The notes under the pieces: generated by a model
Told to the model about the DNA's origin: nothing
Database searches by the model: none
The model's input: the letters and a program-made list of their open reading frames with translations, nothing else
Assembly: GCF_004803895.1 (NCBI RefSeq)
Contig: NZ_CP021978.1
Span: 7,626,001 to 7,690,000, forward strand
Origin: Streptomyces hawaiiensis
GTDB lineage: Bacteria; Actinomycetota; Actinomycetes; Streptomycetales; Streptomycetaceae
Direction of reading: 5' to 3'
DNA: 64,000 nucleotides
Made by a program: the position numbers and the translations under genes
In this document: positions 25,853-33,544 of the stretch, piece by piece
Layout of the letters: the number at the start of each line of letters is the position of its first letter
Position numbering within the stretch: the stretch's first letter is position 1

Positions 25853-28329
25853 TCGGTCCCCCTCGCCAGCTGACCGGCGGCCGGGGTCGGTCCGCCGCCC
25901 TTGTAGGTGACCCGCCACAGGGCCGACTTGGAGTCCGAGGTGAAGAAGCCGCGCCCGTAGTCGAGGACGTACAGCGCGCCGTCCGGACCGAACTTCCAGT
26001 CCATGAGGTTCTTGATGCCGTCGTTGCCGATCGGCACGATCTTCTTCAGCGACTCCGAGTGCACCGGCAGACCGCCGTCGCCTTGCGTCTTCGGGTCCAT
26101 GAGCACCGCGTTGCGCGGCTGGTCGGCGTCGTAGAAGTCACCGACGAACCACTTGCCGTCCCAGTAGGCCGGCCACTTGACGGTGCTGTCGGCCGCGACC
26201 GTGCCGTACCGGTAGACCGGCCCGTTCATCGCGGCCTGTCCGCCGCCCTTCAGCCAGGGCAGCCGGTACGTGGCCTCCGCCGGCTTGTACGACGGGACAC
26301 CGTTCGCGTCCCGCGGGTAATCCGGGCCGCCGCCCGACGGCGAGTACCAGATGTTGTTGCCGGTCACCGGCGGCAGGTTCACCAGGCCGTCGTTGTTCGG
26401 CGACTCGTTCTTCGGGTGGTCGCAGTCGTACCAGCCCAGCGGCTTGGACGGGTCCGGCAGATTGCGGTCCCGGTAGGGCTGCTTGTTGCCCATGCAGTAC
26501 GGCCAGCCGCGGTTGCCCGCCTCGGTGATGGCGGCGAACGTGTCGTACTTCGCCGGACCCCAGGTCGTCGAGGGCGCGCTGGCGTCCGGTCCGACCCAGC
26601 CCGCGTAGAGCACGTCGGTCGACTTGTCGACGAAGATGCGCGCCGGGTTGCGGACGCCCATCACGTAGATCTCGCCGCGCGTCTTGCCGCCGCCCTCGTC
26701 GGTCTCCTTCCCGGTGAACAGATTGCCCTCGGGGAGGGTGTACGTGCCGTCCGGCTCCGGGTGGATGCGCAGGATCTTGCCGTTGAGGTTGTTGGTGTTG
26801 CCCGCGGTGCGGCGCGCGTCCGCGAAGGAGACGCCCTGGTAGCTCGGCTCCGGGTTGTTGCCCGAGTAACCGCCGCTGAACCCGCTGGAGTTGTTGTCAC
26901 CGGTCGCGATGTACAGGTTGCCCTTGGAGTCCCAGGCCATCCCGCCACCCGCGTGGCAGCAACTGTGGATCTGCACCGGCCACTTCAGCAGGACCTTCTC
27001 ACTGGACAGGTTCAGCTTGCCCGTGGCCCGGTCGAGGGTGAACCGGGAGACCCTCCGCTCGGCCATCCGCGTCTCGCGGTTGATCCGCTCGTGCGGCGTG
27101 TAGTGCAGATACACCCAGCCGTTCTGCGCGAACCCCAGGTCCAGCTCGATGCCGAGCAGCCCCTCCTCGACCTTGACCAGCTCGTCGCCGCCGCCCTTGT
27201 TGCCGAAGACGGTGAGCGCGCCGGCCAGGGTGACCTGCTTGGTCTTCGGTTCGTAGACGTGGATCTCGCCCCTGCCCTTGCCGATGTCGGGGTTGTTCCA
27301 GTCCGTGATCACGGGCTGCGAGGAGTCGGCGCCGCCCCGGCCGATGTAGAAGACCCGGCCATCGGGCGCGGTGACCATCCCGTGCGGCTCGCCGATCTGG
27401 TCGTTCTGCCCGGGCTGGTTGGGCTTGGTCAGCCGCTCCGCCGCGTAGTGGGCGTTGATGGTCGCCTTGCAGTCGGCCTGCTCCAGCCGGGTCGTCCACA
27501 TCAGCGCACCGCGCAGATGATCGCGGAAGTCGGTCTCGTCGTACGACGACACCGTCCCGCCCATGCCCGTGTAGAAGGACCGTCCGCCGTCGTAGTCACG
27601 GCACCAACTGACCGGATGATCCCAGCCGTTGGCCCCCGTGCCCGGCTGGTAGGTCGACTCGCGGACCCGGGCCACCGTATGCACGTCACCCGACGGGTTC
27701 TTCACCCAGTTCAGCCACCGGTCCGGGCGTTTCCACTGCACCGGCAGATCCTTGGTGGCGGGGTGCCCGCGGTCGCCGACCTCCACGGTCGCCCGCTGCA
27801 CGGCCGCGGGGCTCGACGCGGCCGGACGGGCACCCACCAGTCCGGTGAACCAGTCCGAGTACGGCTCCGCGCGCGCCGCGTCATGAATGCCGACGAAACC
27901 GCCGCCGGCCTCCATGTAGGCCTCCAGGCCCGCCTCCTGCTCCGCGTCGAGAACATCGCCCCCGCCGGTCAGGAACACGATGGCGTTGAAGCGGCCGAGC
28001 CTGGTCTCGTCGGTGAACACCGAGGCGTCGTCGGTGGCCTGGACCTTGAAGCGGCGGTTCGCCGGACCCGACAGGCCGATGTCCTCGATGGCCTCGATCC
28101 CGGCGTTCACGACCGGCGGCTCGTCCCCGGCCGCCGCGGAACCGTGGAAGATCAGCACCCGTACGTTCGCGCCGCCCGGCGGCGACTTGATCGACATCGT
28201 TGTCAGCGGGGGTTCGGGAAAGGGGCGCGCGTTCGCGGCGGGGCCCGACAGCAGCCCGGCGGTCACGACACCGGCGGCAACGGACACCGCCCAGACGCGT
28301 CTTGTCCTGCTCAACCCTCGTAAGCGCAT
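25849..28329 (-). CDS. Secreted ThuA-domain / PQQ-type sugar dehydrogenase-like fusion
   Basis: This is an 826-residue exported protein. After a signal peptide (to about residue 35), residues 50-300 form a ThuA-like domain (VRVLIFHG, VFLTGGGD, GIHDAARAEPYSDW). Residues about 320-800 form a glucose/sorbosone dehydrogenase beta propeller (GEPHGMVTAPDGRVFY, GLLGIELDLGF, GNLYIATGDNNSSG, RNPARIFVD, DWKFGPDGALYVLDYGRG). ThuA proteins act in keto-sugar metabolism, and such propellers often oxidise sugars with PQQ. No PQQ genes are visible. The ATG has an excellent GAGGAGG site. The frame is open a little further upstream, but the signal peptide fits this start. It is first in a two-gene operon. Confidence 0.9.
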   Translation of the reverse strand: MRLRGLSRTRRVWAVSVAAGVVTAGLLSGPAANARPFPEPPLTTMSIKSPPGGANVRVLIFHGSAAAGDEPPVVNAGIEAIEDIGLSGPANRRFKVQATDDASVFTDETRLGRFNAIVFLTGGGDVLDAEQEAGLEAYMEAGGGFVGIHDAARAEPYSDWFTGLVGARPAASSPAAVQRATVEVGDRGHPATKDLPVQWKRPDRWLNWVKNPSGDVHTVARVRESTYQPGTGANGWDHPVSWCRDYDGGRSFYTGMGGTVSSYDETDFRDHLRGALMWTTRLEQADCKATINAHYAAERLTKPNQPGQNDQIGEPHGMVTAPDGRVFYIGRGGADSSQPVITDWNNPDIGKGRGEIHVYEPKTKQVTLAGALTVFGNKGGGDELVKVEEGLLGIELDLGFAQNGWVYLHYTPHERINRETRMAERRVSRFTLDRATGKLNLSSEKVLLKWPVQIHSCCHAGGGMAWDSKGNLYIATGDNNSSGFSGGYSGNNPEPSYQGVSFADARRTAGNTNNLNGKILRIHPEPDGTYTLPEGNLFTGKETDEGGGKTRGEIYVMGVRNPARIFVDKSTDVLYAGWVGPDASAPSTTWGPAKYDTFAAITEAGNRGWPYCMGNKQPYRDRNLPDPSKPLGWYDCDHPKNESPNNDGLVNLPPVTGNNIWYSPSGGGPDYPRDANGVPSYKPAEATYRLPWLKGGGQAAMNGPVYRYGTVAADSTVKWPAYWDGKWFVGDFYDADQPRNAVLMDPKTQGDGGLPVHSESLKKIVPIGNDGIKNLMDWKFGPDGALYVLDYGRGFFTSDSKSALWRVTYKGGGPTPAAGQLARGTE

Positions 28330-28363
28330 GGGCACCTCCTCGGTCACAGCAACACCGCCAAGG

Positions 28364-28392
28364 AAGCTAAACCCCTTTGCTTGTCTCGCCAA
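28364..28392 (-). promoter_or_regulatory. Predicted promoter of the ThuA/cupredoxin operon
   Basis: On the minus strand, TTGGCG (28392-28387) and TAGCTT (28369-28364) are separated by 17 bases. The -10 box lies about 35 bases before the ATG at 28329. This matches a housekeeping sigma promoter. The laccase gene starts 190 bases away in the other direction. Confidence 0.5.
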
Positions 28393-28519
28393 TACCTATG
28401 ACCGGGATGGCACCAACTTTGTCTTCAGTGTGGATAAACAGGGGTGCGGCCGGTACCGTCTCACCGGTTCATCACAGGTACGCCTCCGTAAAAGCCTTAC
28501 CAGGGTGGGGAGTTCCGCA

Positions 28520-29497
28520 ATGGACAGACGCAGCTTCAACCGGCGGGTCCTGCTGGGCGGCGCGGCCGTCGCGACATCGTTGTCCGTGGCGCCGGAGGCC
28601 GTGAGCGCCGCCGGACCGGCGAAGACGGCACCCGCCGGGGGCGAGGTGAAGCGCATGAAGCTGTACGCCGAAAAGCTCCCCGACGGGCAGATGGGCTACG
28701 CACTGGAGAAGGGCAGGGCGAGCATCCCGGGCCCGCTGATCGAACTCAATGAGGGCGACACACTCCACGTCGAGTTCGAGAACACCATGGACGTGGCGGT
28801 GAGCCTGCACGTCCACGGCCTGGACTACGAGATCACCAGCGACGGCACGAAACTGAACCGCAGTCATGTCGAGCCGGGCGGCACCCGCACCTACACCTGG
28901 CGCACCCACGCCCCCGGCCGCCGGGGGGACGGCACCTGGCGCTCGGGCAGTGCGGGCTACTGGCACTACCACGACCACGTCGTCGGCACCGAGCACGGTA
29001 CGCAGGGTCTGCAGAAGGGCCTCTTCGGCCCGGTCATCGTCCGCCGCAAGGGCGACGTCCTGCCGGACCGGACGCACACGGTCGTCTTCAACGACATGCG
29101 CATCAACAACAAACCGCCGCACTCCGGGCCGAATTTCGAGGCCACGGTGGGTGATCGCGTCGAGTTCATCGTGATCACGCACGGCGAGTTCTACCACACC
29201 TTCCACATGCACGGTCACCGCTGGGCGGACAACCGCACCGGCATGCTGACCGGCCCCGATGACCCCAGCCAGGTCATCGACAACAAGATCACGGGTCCGG
29301 CCGACTCGTTCGGCTTCCAGGTGATCGCGGGGGAGGGGGTCGGCGCCGGCGCGTGGATGTACCACTGCCACGTCCAGAGCCACTCCGACATGGGGATGGT
29401 CGGCCTGTTCCTGGTGAAGAAGCCGGACGGGACCATTCCGGGGTATGAGCCGCACGAGCACGGGGAGGAGCCGCCGGGCGGCGGCCACGAGCACTGA
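28520..29497 (+). CDS. Small two-domain laccase (multicopper oxidase)
   Basis: This 325-residue enzyme closely matches the S. coelicolor small laccase SLAC (SCO6712, from memory). A Tat-type signal (DRRSFNRRVLLGGAA) is followed by two cupredoxin domains. Copper ligands are visible as HVHG (97-99), HYHDH (149-153), HTFHMHGH (226-233) and the HCHVQSHSDMGM block (Cys283, His288, Met293) for the type-1 site. The enzyme forms a trimer, oxidises phenols and reduces O2 to water outside the cell. The C-terminal tail is shorter than in SLAC. It is divergent from the ThuA/cupredoxin operon. Confidence 0.96.
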   Translation: MDRRSFNRRVLLGGAAVATSLSVAPEAVSAAGPAKTAPAGGEVKRMKLYAEKLPDGQMGYALEKGRASIPGPLIELNEGDTLHVEFENTMDVAVSLHVHGLDYEITSDGTKLNRSHVEPGGTRTYTWRTHAPGRRGDGTWRSGSAGYWHYHDHVVGTEHGTQGLQKGLFGPVIVRRKGDVLPDRTHTVVFNDMRINNKPPHSGPNFEATVGDRVEFIVITHGEFYHTFHMHGHRWADNRTGMLTGPDDPSQVIDNKITGPADSFGFQVIAGEGVGAGAWMYHCHVQSHSDMGMVGLFLVKKPDGTIPGYEPHEHGEEPPGGGHEH

Positions 29498-29522
29498 CGG
29501 GCGGCCGCTTTCCGAAGCGCGC

Positions 29523-29534
29523 GAGAGCGCTCTC
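29523..29534. promoter_or_regulatory. LacI-type operator upstream of the LacI gene
   Basis: GAGAGCGCTCTC is a perfect 12-base palindrome with a central CG, the form bound by LacI-family repressors (compare the CebR box GGGAGCGCTCCC). It lies 58 bases upstream of the GTG at 29592 and 26 bases after the laccase stop, so it probably mediates autoregulation. Confidence 0.7.
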
Positions 29535-29591
29535 ACCGCGCTGCGATCCCAGGGCTATCCTGATCCGCAGCCGCAGGTGAGGAGCCCCGAA

Positions 29592-30629
29592 GTGACCGAC
29601 ACAGCGCCGCGTCCCACGCTGGAGGCCGTGGCCGCCCGGGCCGGTGTCTCGCGGGCCACCGTGTCCCGCGTGGTCAACGGCGGGGACGGGGTGCGGGACA
29701 TCCTCGTGGAGCGGGTCCGCAAGGCCGTGGACGAGCTCGGGTACGTGCCCAACCAGGCCGCCCGGTCCCTGGTCACCCGGCGGCACGACGCGGTCGCGGT
29801 CGTCGTCGCCGAACCGGAGACACGGGTCTTCGCCGACCCGTTCTTCGCGCTCCAGCTGCGCGGCATCAGCAAGGAGCTCACCGCCCACGACAACCAGCTC
29901 GTACTGCTGCTCACCGAGGGCCGGGACGACCACGCCCGGGTCGGCCGGTACCTCGCCGGTGGACATGTCGACGGCGCCCTCGTCTTCTCCCTGCATCTCG
30001 ACGACCCGCTGCCGGAGCTGATCCAGCGGGCCGGCATTCCCACCGTCTTCGGCGGGCGGCCCGGCTGGAGCGGCGAGAGGCGCGCGGTGCTCTACGTCGA
30101 CAGCGACAACCGCGGCGGCGCCCGCGACGCCGTCCGTCACCTGGCCGGCCTCGGCCGCACCCGGATCGCGCACATCACCGGGGCCCTCGACCAGACCTCC
30201 GCCGCGGACCGCCTCGACGGCTACCGGGACGTCATGGTGGACGCCGACCCGCGACTGATCGCCGAGGCCGACTTCACCCCGGCGGGCGGCGAACGGGCGA
30301 TGCGCGAGCTTCTGGAGCGCTGCCCGGACGTGGACGCGGTGTTCGCCGCCAACGACCTCATGGCCTCCGGCGCGCTGCGCGTCCTGCGCGAGTCCGGCCG
30401 CCGGGTCCCCGACGACGTCGCCGTGATCGGCTTCGACGACATGCAGCCCGTCGCGGAACAGACCGACCCGCCGCTCACGACGGTCCGTCAGGACATCGAG
30501 GAGATGGGCCGCCTGATGGCCCGCCTGCTGCTGCGCGGCCTCGACCGGGACGCCCCGCGGGAGGGCGTCGCGGCGACGCCGTCCAGCGTGGTGCTCCCGA
30601 CGACGCTGGTACGGCGCGGGTCCGCTTAG
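29592..30629 (+). CDS. LacI-family transcriptional regulator
   Basis: This 345-residue regulator has an N-terminal helix-turn-helix TLEAVAARAGVSRATVSRVV followed by the hinge helix VPNQAARSLVTRR. The periplasmic-binding-like sugar domain contains FADPFFALQLRGI, DNRGGARDAVRHLAGLG and VFAANDLMASGALRVL. GTG at 29592 is chosen because of the GAGGAG seven bases upstream and the family start. The frame itself opens earlier, in the laccase end. The effector is presumably a sugar. The laccase and ThuA/dehydrogenase genes next door are possible targets, but this is inference. Confidence 0.92.
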   Translation: MTDTAPRPTLEAVAARAGVSRATVSRVVNGGDGVRDILVERVRKAVDELGYVPNQAARSLVTRRHDAVAVVVAEPETRVFADPFFALQLRGISKELTAHDNQLVLLLTEGRDDHARVGRYLAGGHVDGALVFSLHLDDPLPELIQRAGIPTVFGGRPGWSGERRAVLYVDSDNRGGARDAVRHLAGLGRTRIAHITGALDQTSAADRLDGYRDVMVDADPRLIAEADFTPAGGERAMRELLERCPDVDAVFAANDLMASGALRVLRESGRRVPDDVAVIGFDDMQPVAEQTDPPLTTVRQDIEEMGRLMARLLLRGLDRDAPREGVAATPSSVVLPTTLVRRGSA

Positions 30630-30978
30630 GGTCGGCTCCGCGAAGTCCCGCCTGTCCCGCGACGCCTGGCACGCACTCTCGCCGCACCGGGCGAAGCCCG
30701 AGTACATCAGGTACGAGGTCTGCGCCCGGCACGCCGAGAGCACGCACCAGACGCCGCGGCGCCCGCCCTCCGGGCGAACGACGGGACTTTGCGGACACGA
30801 CCTGGGCCGTGCTGCGAAAGGGGCGTCGTCGCCCGGCGGGCGGCAGCGCGGCGTGCGGTGCGGGCTCTCGGTCTGCCGTCCGGACGCCCTCCTGCCGGGC
30901 GCCCGCGGGCGGTGCGGCGAGCGGGCCTGCCGGGCGGTGCGCGGCCGGCGCCGCTTCCGTGACAGGCCCTGGCCGGCC
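30630..30978. other. Intergenic region without recognised gene
   Basis: This 349-base gap separates the convergent LacI and VOC genes. It is GC-rich throughout. Several short frames are open, but none has a ribosome site or familiar motif. I see no clear terminator hairpin or promoter in it. Confidence 0.5.
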
Positions 30979-31767
30979 TCAGCCCTGTTGCGGCTCGCTG
31001 CGGATCACCGCGAAGCGGGCGCCGTGCGGGTCGGCGAGTTTGGCCAGGCGGCCGACGGACGGGACGTCCGTGGCGGGGAGGCGGACCGTGCCGCCCAGCT
31101 CCTCGGCCCTGGCGACGGTGGCGTCCGTGTCGGCGACCTCGAAGTACGGCAGCCAGTACGCCTCCTCCTCCCCCGGGTCGCCGGCCAGGGGCACGACACC
31201 GCCGAACATGGCGTCCTCGCTCTCCCCGGCGGGGTTGAACGTCGTGTACGCGCCGCCGCCGGCGAAGTCGGCGCCGAAGGTCTCCAGACCGAGCACCGAG
31301 TGGTAGAAGGCCGCCGCGGCCGGGACGTCCGCCGTGTACAGCTCGACCCAGCACAGCGAGCCGGGCTCCTGGACCACCTCCAGGCCCTTGTTGCGGCCCG
31401 GCTGCCACAGACCGAAGGGCACCCCGGCCCGGTCGGCGAGGATCGCCATCCGGCCCAGGTCCTGGACGTCCATCGGCTGCACCGCCACCGAGCCGCGCGC
31501 CTGCTCGGCCGCCCGCGCCGTGGCGTCCGCGTCCGGCGTCTGGAAATACACCGTCCAGGACGGCGGGCCCTGCTCCGGCGTGGTCCGCATGCCCCCGGCG
31601 GTCGTCCTGCCGCCGAGCTGGAACAGGCCGTACCCTCCGACCTCCGGGCCGCCCGGCTGGAACCGCCAGTCGAACAGCCCGCCGTAGAAGGCGGCGGCGT
31701 CGTCGATGTCGGGGGTGCCGAGATCGATCCAGTTCGGAGCGCCGGTGACATAACGGGTGGTGAGCAT
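30979..31767 (-). CDS. Tandem VOC (glyoxalase-like) domain protein
   Basis: This 262-residue protein has two vicinal-oxygen-chelate domains. The first starts PNWIDLGTPDIDDAAAFYGG and the second CWVELYTADVPAAAAFYHSV, each repeating the beta-alpha-beta unit. The double-domain form is common in Streptomyces and is often annotated as hydroxylase or bleomycin-resistance-like, without known substrate. The ATG at 31767 has GAGGAGG upstream. It is divergent from the WhiB gene. Confidence 0.9.
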   Translation of the reverse strand: MLTTRYVTGAPNWIDLGTPDIDDAAAFYGGLFDWRFQPGGPEVGGYGLFQLGGRTTAGGMRTTPEQGPPSWTVYFQTPDADATARAAEQARGSVAVQPMDVQDLGRMAILADRAGVPFGLWQPGRNKGLEVVQEPGSLCWVELYTADVPAAAAFYHSVLGLETFGADFAGGGAYTTFNPAGESEDAMFGGVVPLAGDPGEEEAYWLPYFEVADTDATVARAEELGGTVRLPATDVPSVGRLAKLADPHGARFAVIRSEPQQG

Positions 31768-31942
31768 CGTCGCCCTCCTCGCGCAGGGGCCCGTCGGCTT
31801 CCCTGCCGAGTCTCGCACCGCCCGGTGACAACCGCCGCCGGAGCACACCGCCGGGCGTGGTTTCCGGTGCTTCCGCGCGCCGCCGTGCGCCGGCCGCTCC
31901 GGCGGGCGACCATCGAAGCGGCCGGAGGCATGTGAACGCGCT

Positions 31943-31960
31943 GTTGATCCCGCGTTGATC
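31943..31960 (+). promoter_or_regulatory. Direct repeat upstream of the WhiB gene
   Basis: GTTGATC occurs at 31943-31949 and again at 31954-31960, exactly 11 bases (one helical turn) apart. It lies 34-51 bases before the WhiB ATG and is followed by a T run (31966-31970). Two regulator monomers could bind one face of the DNA here. Confidence 0.4.
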
Positions 31961-31993
31961 GAACGTTTTTCACCGCCCGCGACGCTTCCGGTC

Positions 31994-32239
31994 ATGCACA
32001 TCGACACGATCACCTCGCCCGAACTCGACTGGCAGCAAGAGGCGTTGTGCGCGCAGACGGGTGCCGACTTCTTCTTCCCCGAGCCGGGCAGTTCGGTACG
32101 GGAGGCGAAGCGGATCTGCGGCATGTGCCCGATCCGCGCGGCCTGCCTCGAATACGCGCTGGACAACGACGAGCGCTTCGGTGTCTGGGGCGGTCTCTCG
32201 GAGAAGGAGCGGCTGGAACTGCGACGGGTGTCGCGGTAG
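31994..32239 (+). CDS. WhiB-like iron-sulfur regulator (WblH-like)
   Basis: This 81-residue WhiB protein has four conserved cysteines, Cys19, Cys42, Cys45 and Cys51 (C-x22-C-x2-C-x5-C), for a [4Fe-4S] cluster, then the GVWGG turn (63-67) and a basic tail RLELRR for DNA. The full signature is present. By position next to the laccase region it may correspond to S. coelicolor wblH (SCO6715, from memory). ATG at 31994 is chosen for the family start MHIDTITSPELDW. No good ribosome site precedes it. TTG at 31955 would add 13 residues. WhiB proteins act with the principal sigma factor. Confidence 0.93.
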   Translation: MHIDTITSPELDWQQEALCAQTGADFFFPEPGSSVREAKRICGMCPIRAACLEYALDNDERFGVWGGLSEKERLELRRVSR

Positions 32240-32295
32240 CCGCCACCCGGGGGAGCAGGGGCCTCCCCGTCGGGGGTTACCCGCTGCCGGTATGG

Positions 32296-32334
32296 CACGA
32301 GGCCCCGGCCGCTCGTGGCGGCCGGGGCCTCGTG
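32296..32334. terminator. Strong 17-base-pair hairpin terminator
   Basis: CACGAGGCCCCGGCCGC (32296-32312) pairs perfectly with 32318-32334 across a five-base loop. It sits between the convergent WhiB and desaturase genes and should end both transcripts. Confidence 0.85.
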
Positions 32335-32354
32335 ACCGCGTGTACGGGTCGGTG

Positions 32355-33332
32355 TCAGGCGCCGGCCCGGGCCGCCATACGGGCCTTGCGGGCGGCCAGC
32401 TTCTCGTCGAACTTCGACGCCTCGGAGTCCAGGCCGCCCATGAACAGGCCCAGCTCCTCCTGCGCCTTGCGGCCCTCGGGGCCCAGGCCGTCGATCTCCA
32501 AGACCCTCAGGAAGCGCAGCACGGGCTGGAGCACGTCGTCGTGGTGGATGCGCATGTTGTAGATCTCGCCGATCGCCATCTGCGCGGCGGCCCGCTCGAA
32601 GCCGGGCATGCCGTGGCCGGGCATCCGGAAGTTCACGATGACGTCGCGCACCGCCTGCATCGTCAGGTCGGGCGCCAGCTCGAAGGCCGCCTTCAGCAGG
32701 TTCCGGTAGAAGACCATGTGCAGGTTCTCGTCGGTGGCGATGCGCGCCAGCATGCGGTCGCAGACCGGGTCCCCGGACTGGTGGCCGGTGTTGCGGTGCG
32801 AGACGCGGGTCGCGAGCTCCTGGAAGGCGACGTAGGCGACCGAGTGCAGCATCGAGTGCCGGTTGTCCGACTCGAAGCCCTCACTCATGTGGGACATCCG
32901 GAACTCTTCGAGCTGGTCCGGGTCCACCGCGCGCGAGGTGAGCAGGTAGTCGCGCATCACGATGCCGTGCCGGCCCTCCTCCGCGGTCCAGCGGTGCACC
33001 CAGGTGCCCCAGGCGCCGTCACGGCCGAACAGCGAGGCGATCTCGTGGTGGTAGCTGGGCAGGTTGTCCTCGGTCAGAAGGTTGACGACAAGCGCGATGC
33101 GGCCGATCTCGGTGACCTTGGACTGCTTCTTCTCCCAGGCCTCGCCGTCCTCGAAGAGACCGGGGAAGTTGCGCCCGTCGCTCCACGGCACGTACTCGTG
33201 CGGCATCCAGTCCTTGGCGACGTTCAGATGCCGGTTGAGTTCCTTCTCGACCACTTCCTCCAGGGCGTACAGCAGCTGAGCGTCGGTCCAGGCGCCGGCC
33301 GGGTTGCCGAGGTGGGGAGTGGTGATCGTCAT
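32355..33332 (-). CDS. Acyl-ACP desaturase (FAB2/DesA-like)
   Basis: This 325-residue soluble di-iron desaturase shows the iron motifs EEGRH (residues 118-122) and DENLH (201-205), together with the acidic TEDNLPSYHHE region (88-97). These enzymes put a double bond in acyl chains bound to acyl carrier protein, adjusting membrane fluidity. It is similar to mycobacterial DesA1/DesA2. ATG at 33332 has GGAGAG upstream. The 5' region holds a heptamer repeat and three regularly spaced palindromes, so it is probably tightly regulated. Confidence 0.93.
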   Translation of the reverse strand: MTITTPHLGNPAGAWTDAQLLYALEEVVEKELNRHLNVAKDWMPHEYVPWSDGRNFPGLFEDGEAWEKKQSKVTEIGRIALVVNLLTEDNLPSYHHEIASLFGRDGAWGTWVHRWTAEEGRHGIVMRDYLLTSRAVDPDQLEEFRMSHMSEGFESDNRHSMLHSVAYVAFQELATRVSHRNTGHQSGDPVCDRMLARIATDENLHMVFYRNLLKAAFELAPDLTMQAVRDVIVNFRMPGHGMPGFERAAAQMAIGEIYNMRIHHDDVLQPVLRFLRVLEIDGLGPEGRKAQEELGLFMGGLDSEASKFDEKLAARKARMAARAGA

Positions 33333-33359
33333 GGACTCTCCAGGGGGACAAGCGGATGA

Positions 33360-33393
33360 GCGGTGTGCGGTGTGCGGTGTGCGGTGTGCGGTG
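33360..33393. repeat. GCGGTGT heptamer tandem array
   Basis: Nearly five back-to-back copies of GCGGTGT (33360-33366, 67-73, 74-80, 81-87 and a last GCGGTG) lie between the desaturase start and its operators. On the desaturase strand this is the 5' untranslated region, so copy number could alter leader length. Confidence 0.85.
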
Positions 33394-33395
33394 AA

Positions 33396-33441
33396 CCTAC
33401 GCAATCGTAGGCTACGTTTCCGTAGGTTACGATGCCGTAGG
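33396..33441. promoter_or_regulatory. Triple tandem palindromic operator upstream of the desaturase
   Basis: Three palindromes with the form [CG]YTACG-N4-CGTAGG repeat every 15 bases: CCTACG-CAAT-CGTAGG (33396-33411), GCTACG-TTTC-CGTAGG (33411-33426) and GTTACG-ATGC-CGTAGG (33426-33441). Each shares one base with the next. Fatty-acid TetR-type repressors use palindromes of this size. No TetR gene is adjacent, so the regulator acts from elsewhere. A promoter -10 may be embedded in the array. Confidence 0.8.
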
Positions 33442-33544
33442 TTAAGGGTGTCGTAAAGGCCGCTGATCAGCGGGGTCGCCCGTCCGCGCGTCGGCGCCCC
33501 GGATCCGCAGGTCGAGAGGCCGGACGGGGAAGGGCGCCTTCCGG

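Noticed and set aside
23711..25873. A 720-codon plus-strand frame antisense to the cupredoxin fusion gene
   Set aside because: It is rich in Arg, Val, His and Leu with no domain, which is the usual antisense shadow of a GC-rich gene.
26930..26980. A possible heme-binding motif (IHSCCHAGG) in the dehydrogenase propeller
   Set aside because: A c-type heme site needs C-x-x-C-H. Here the two Cys are adjacent, so the motif does not fit.
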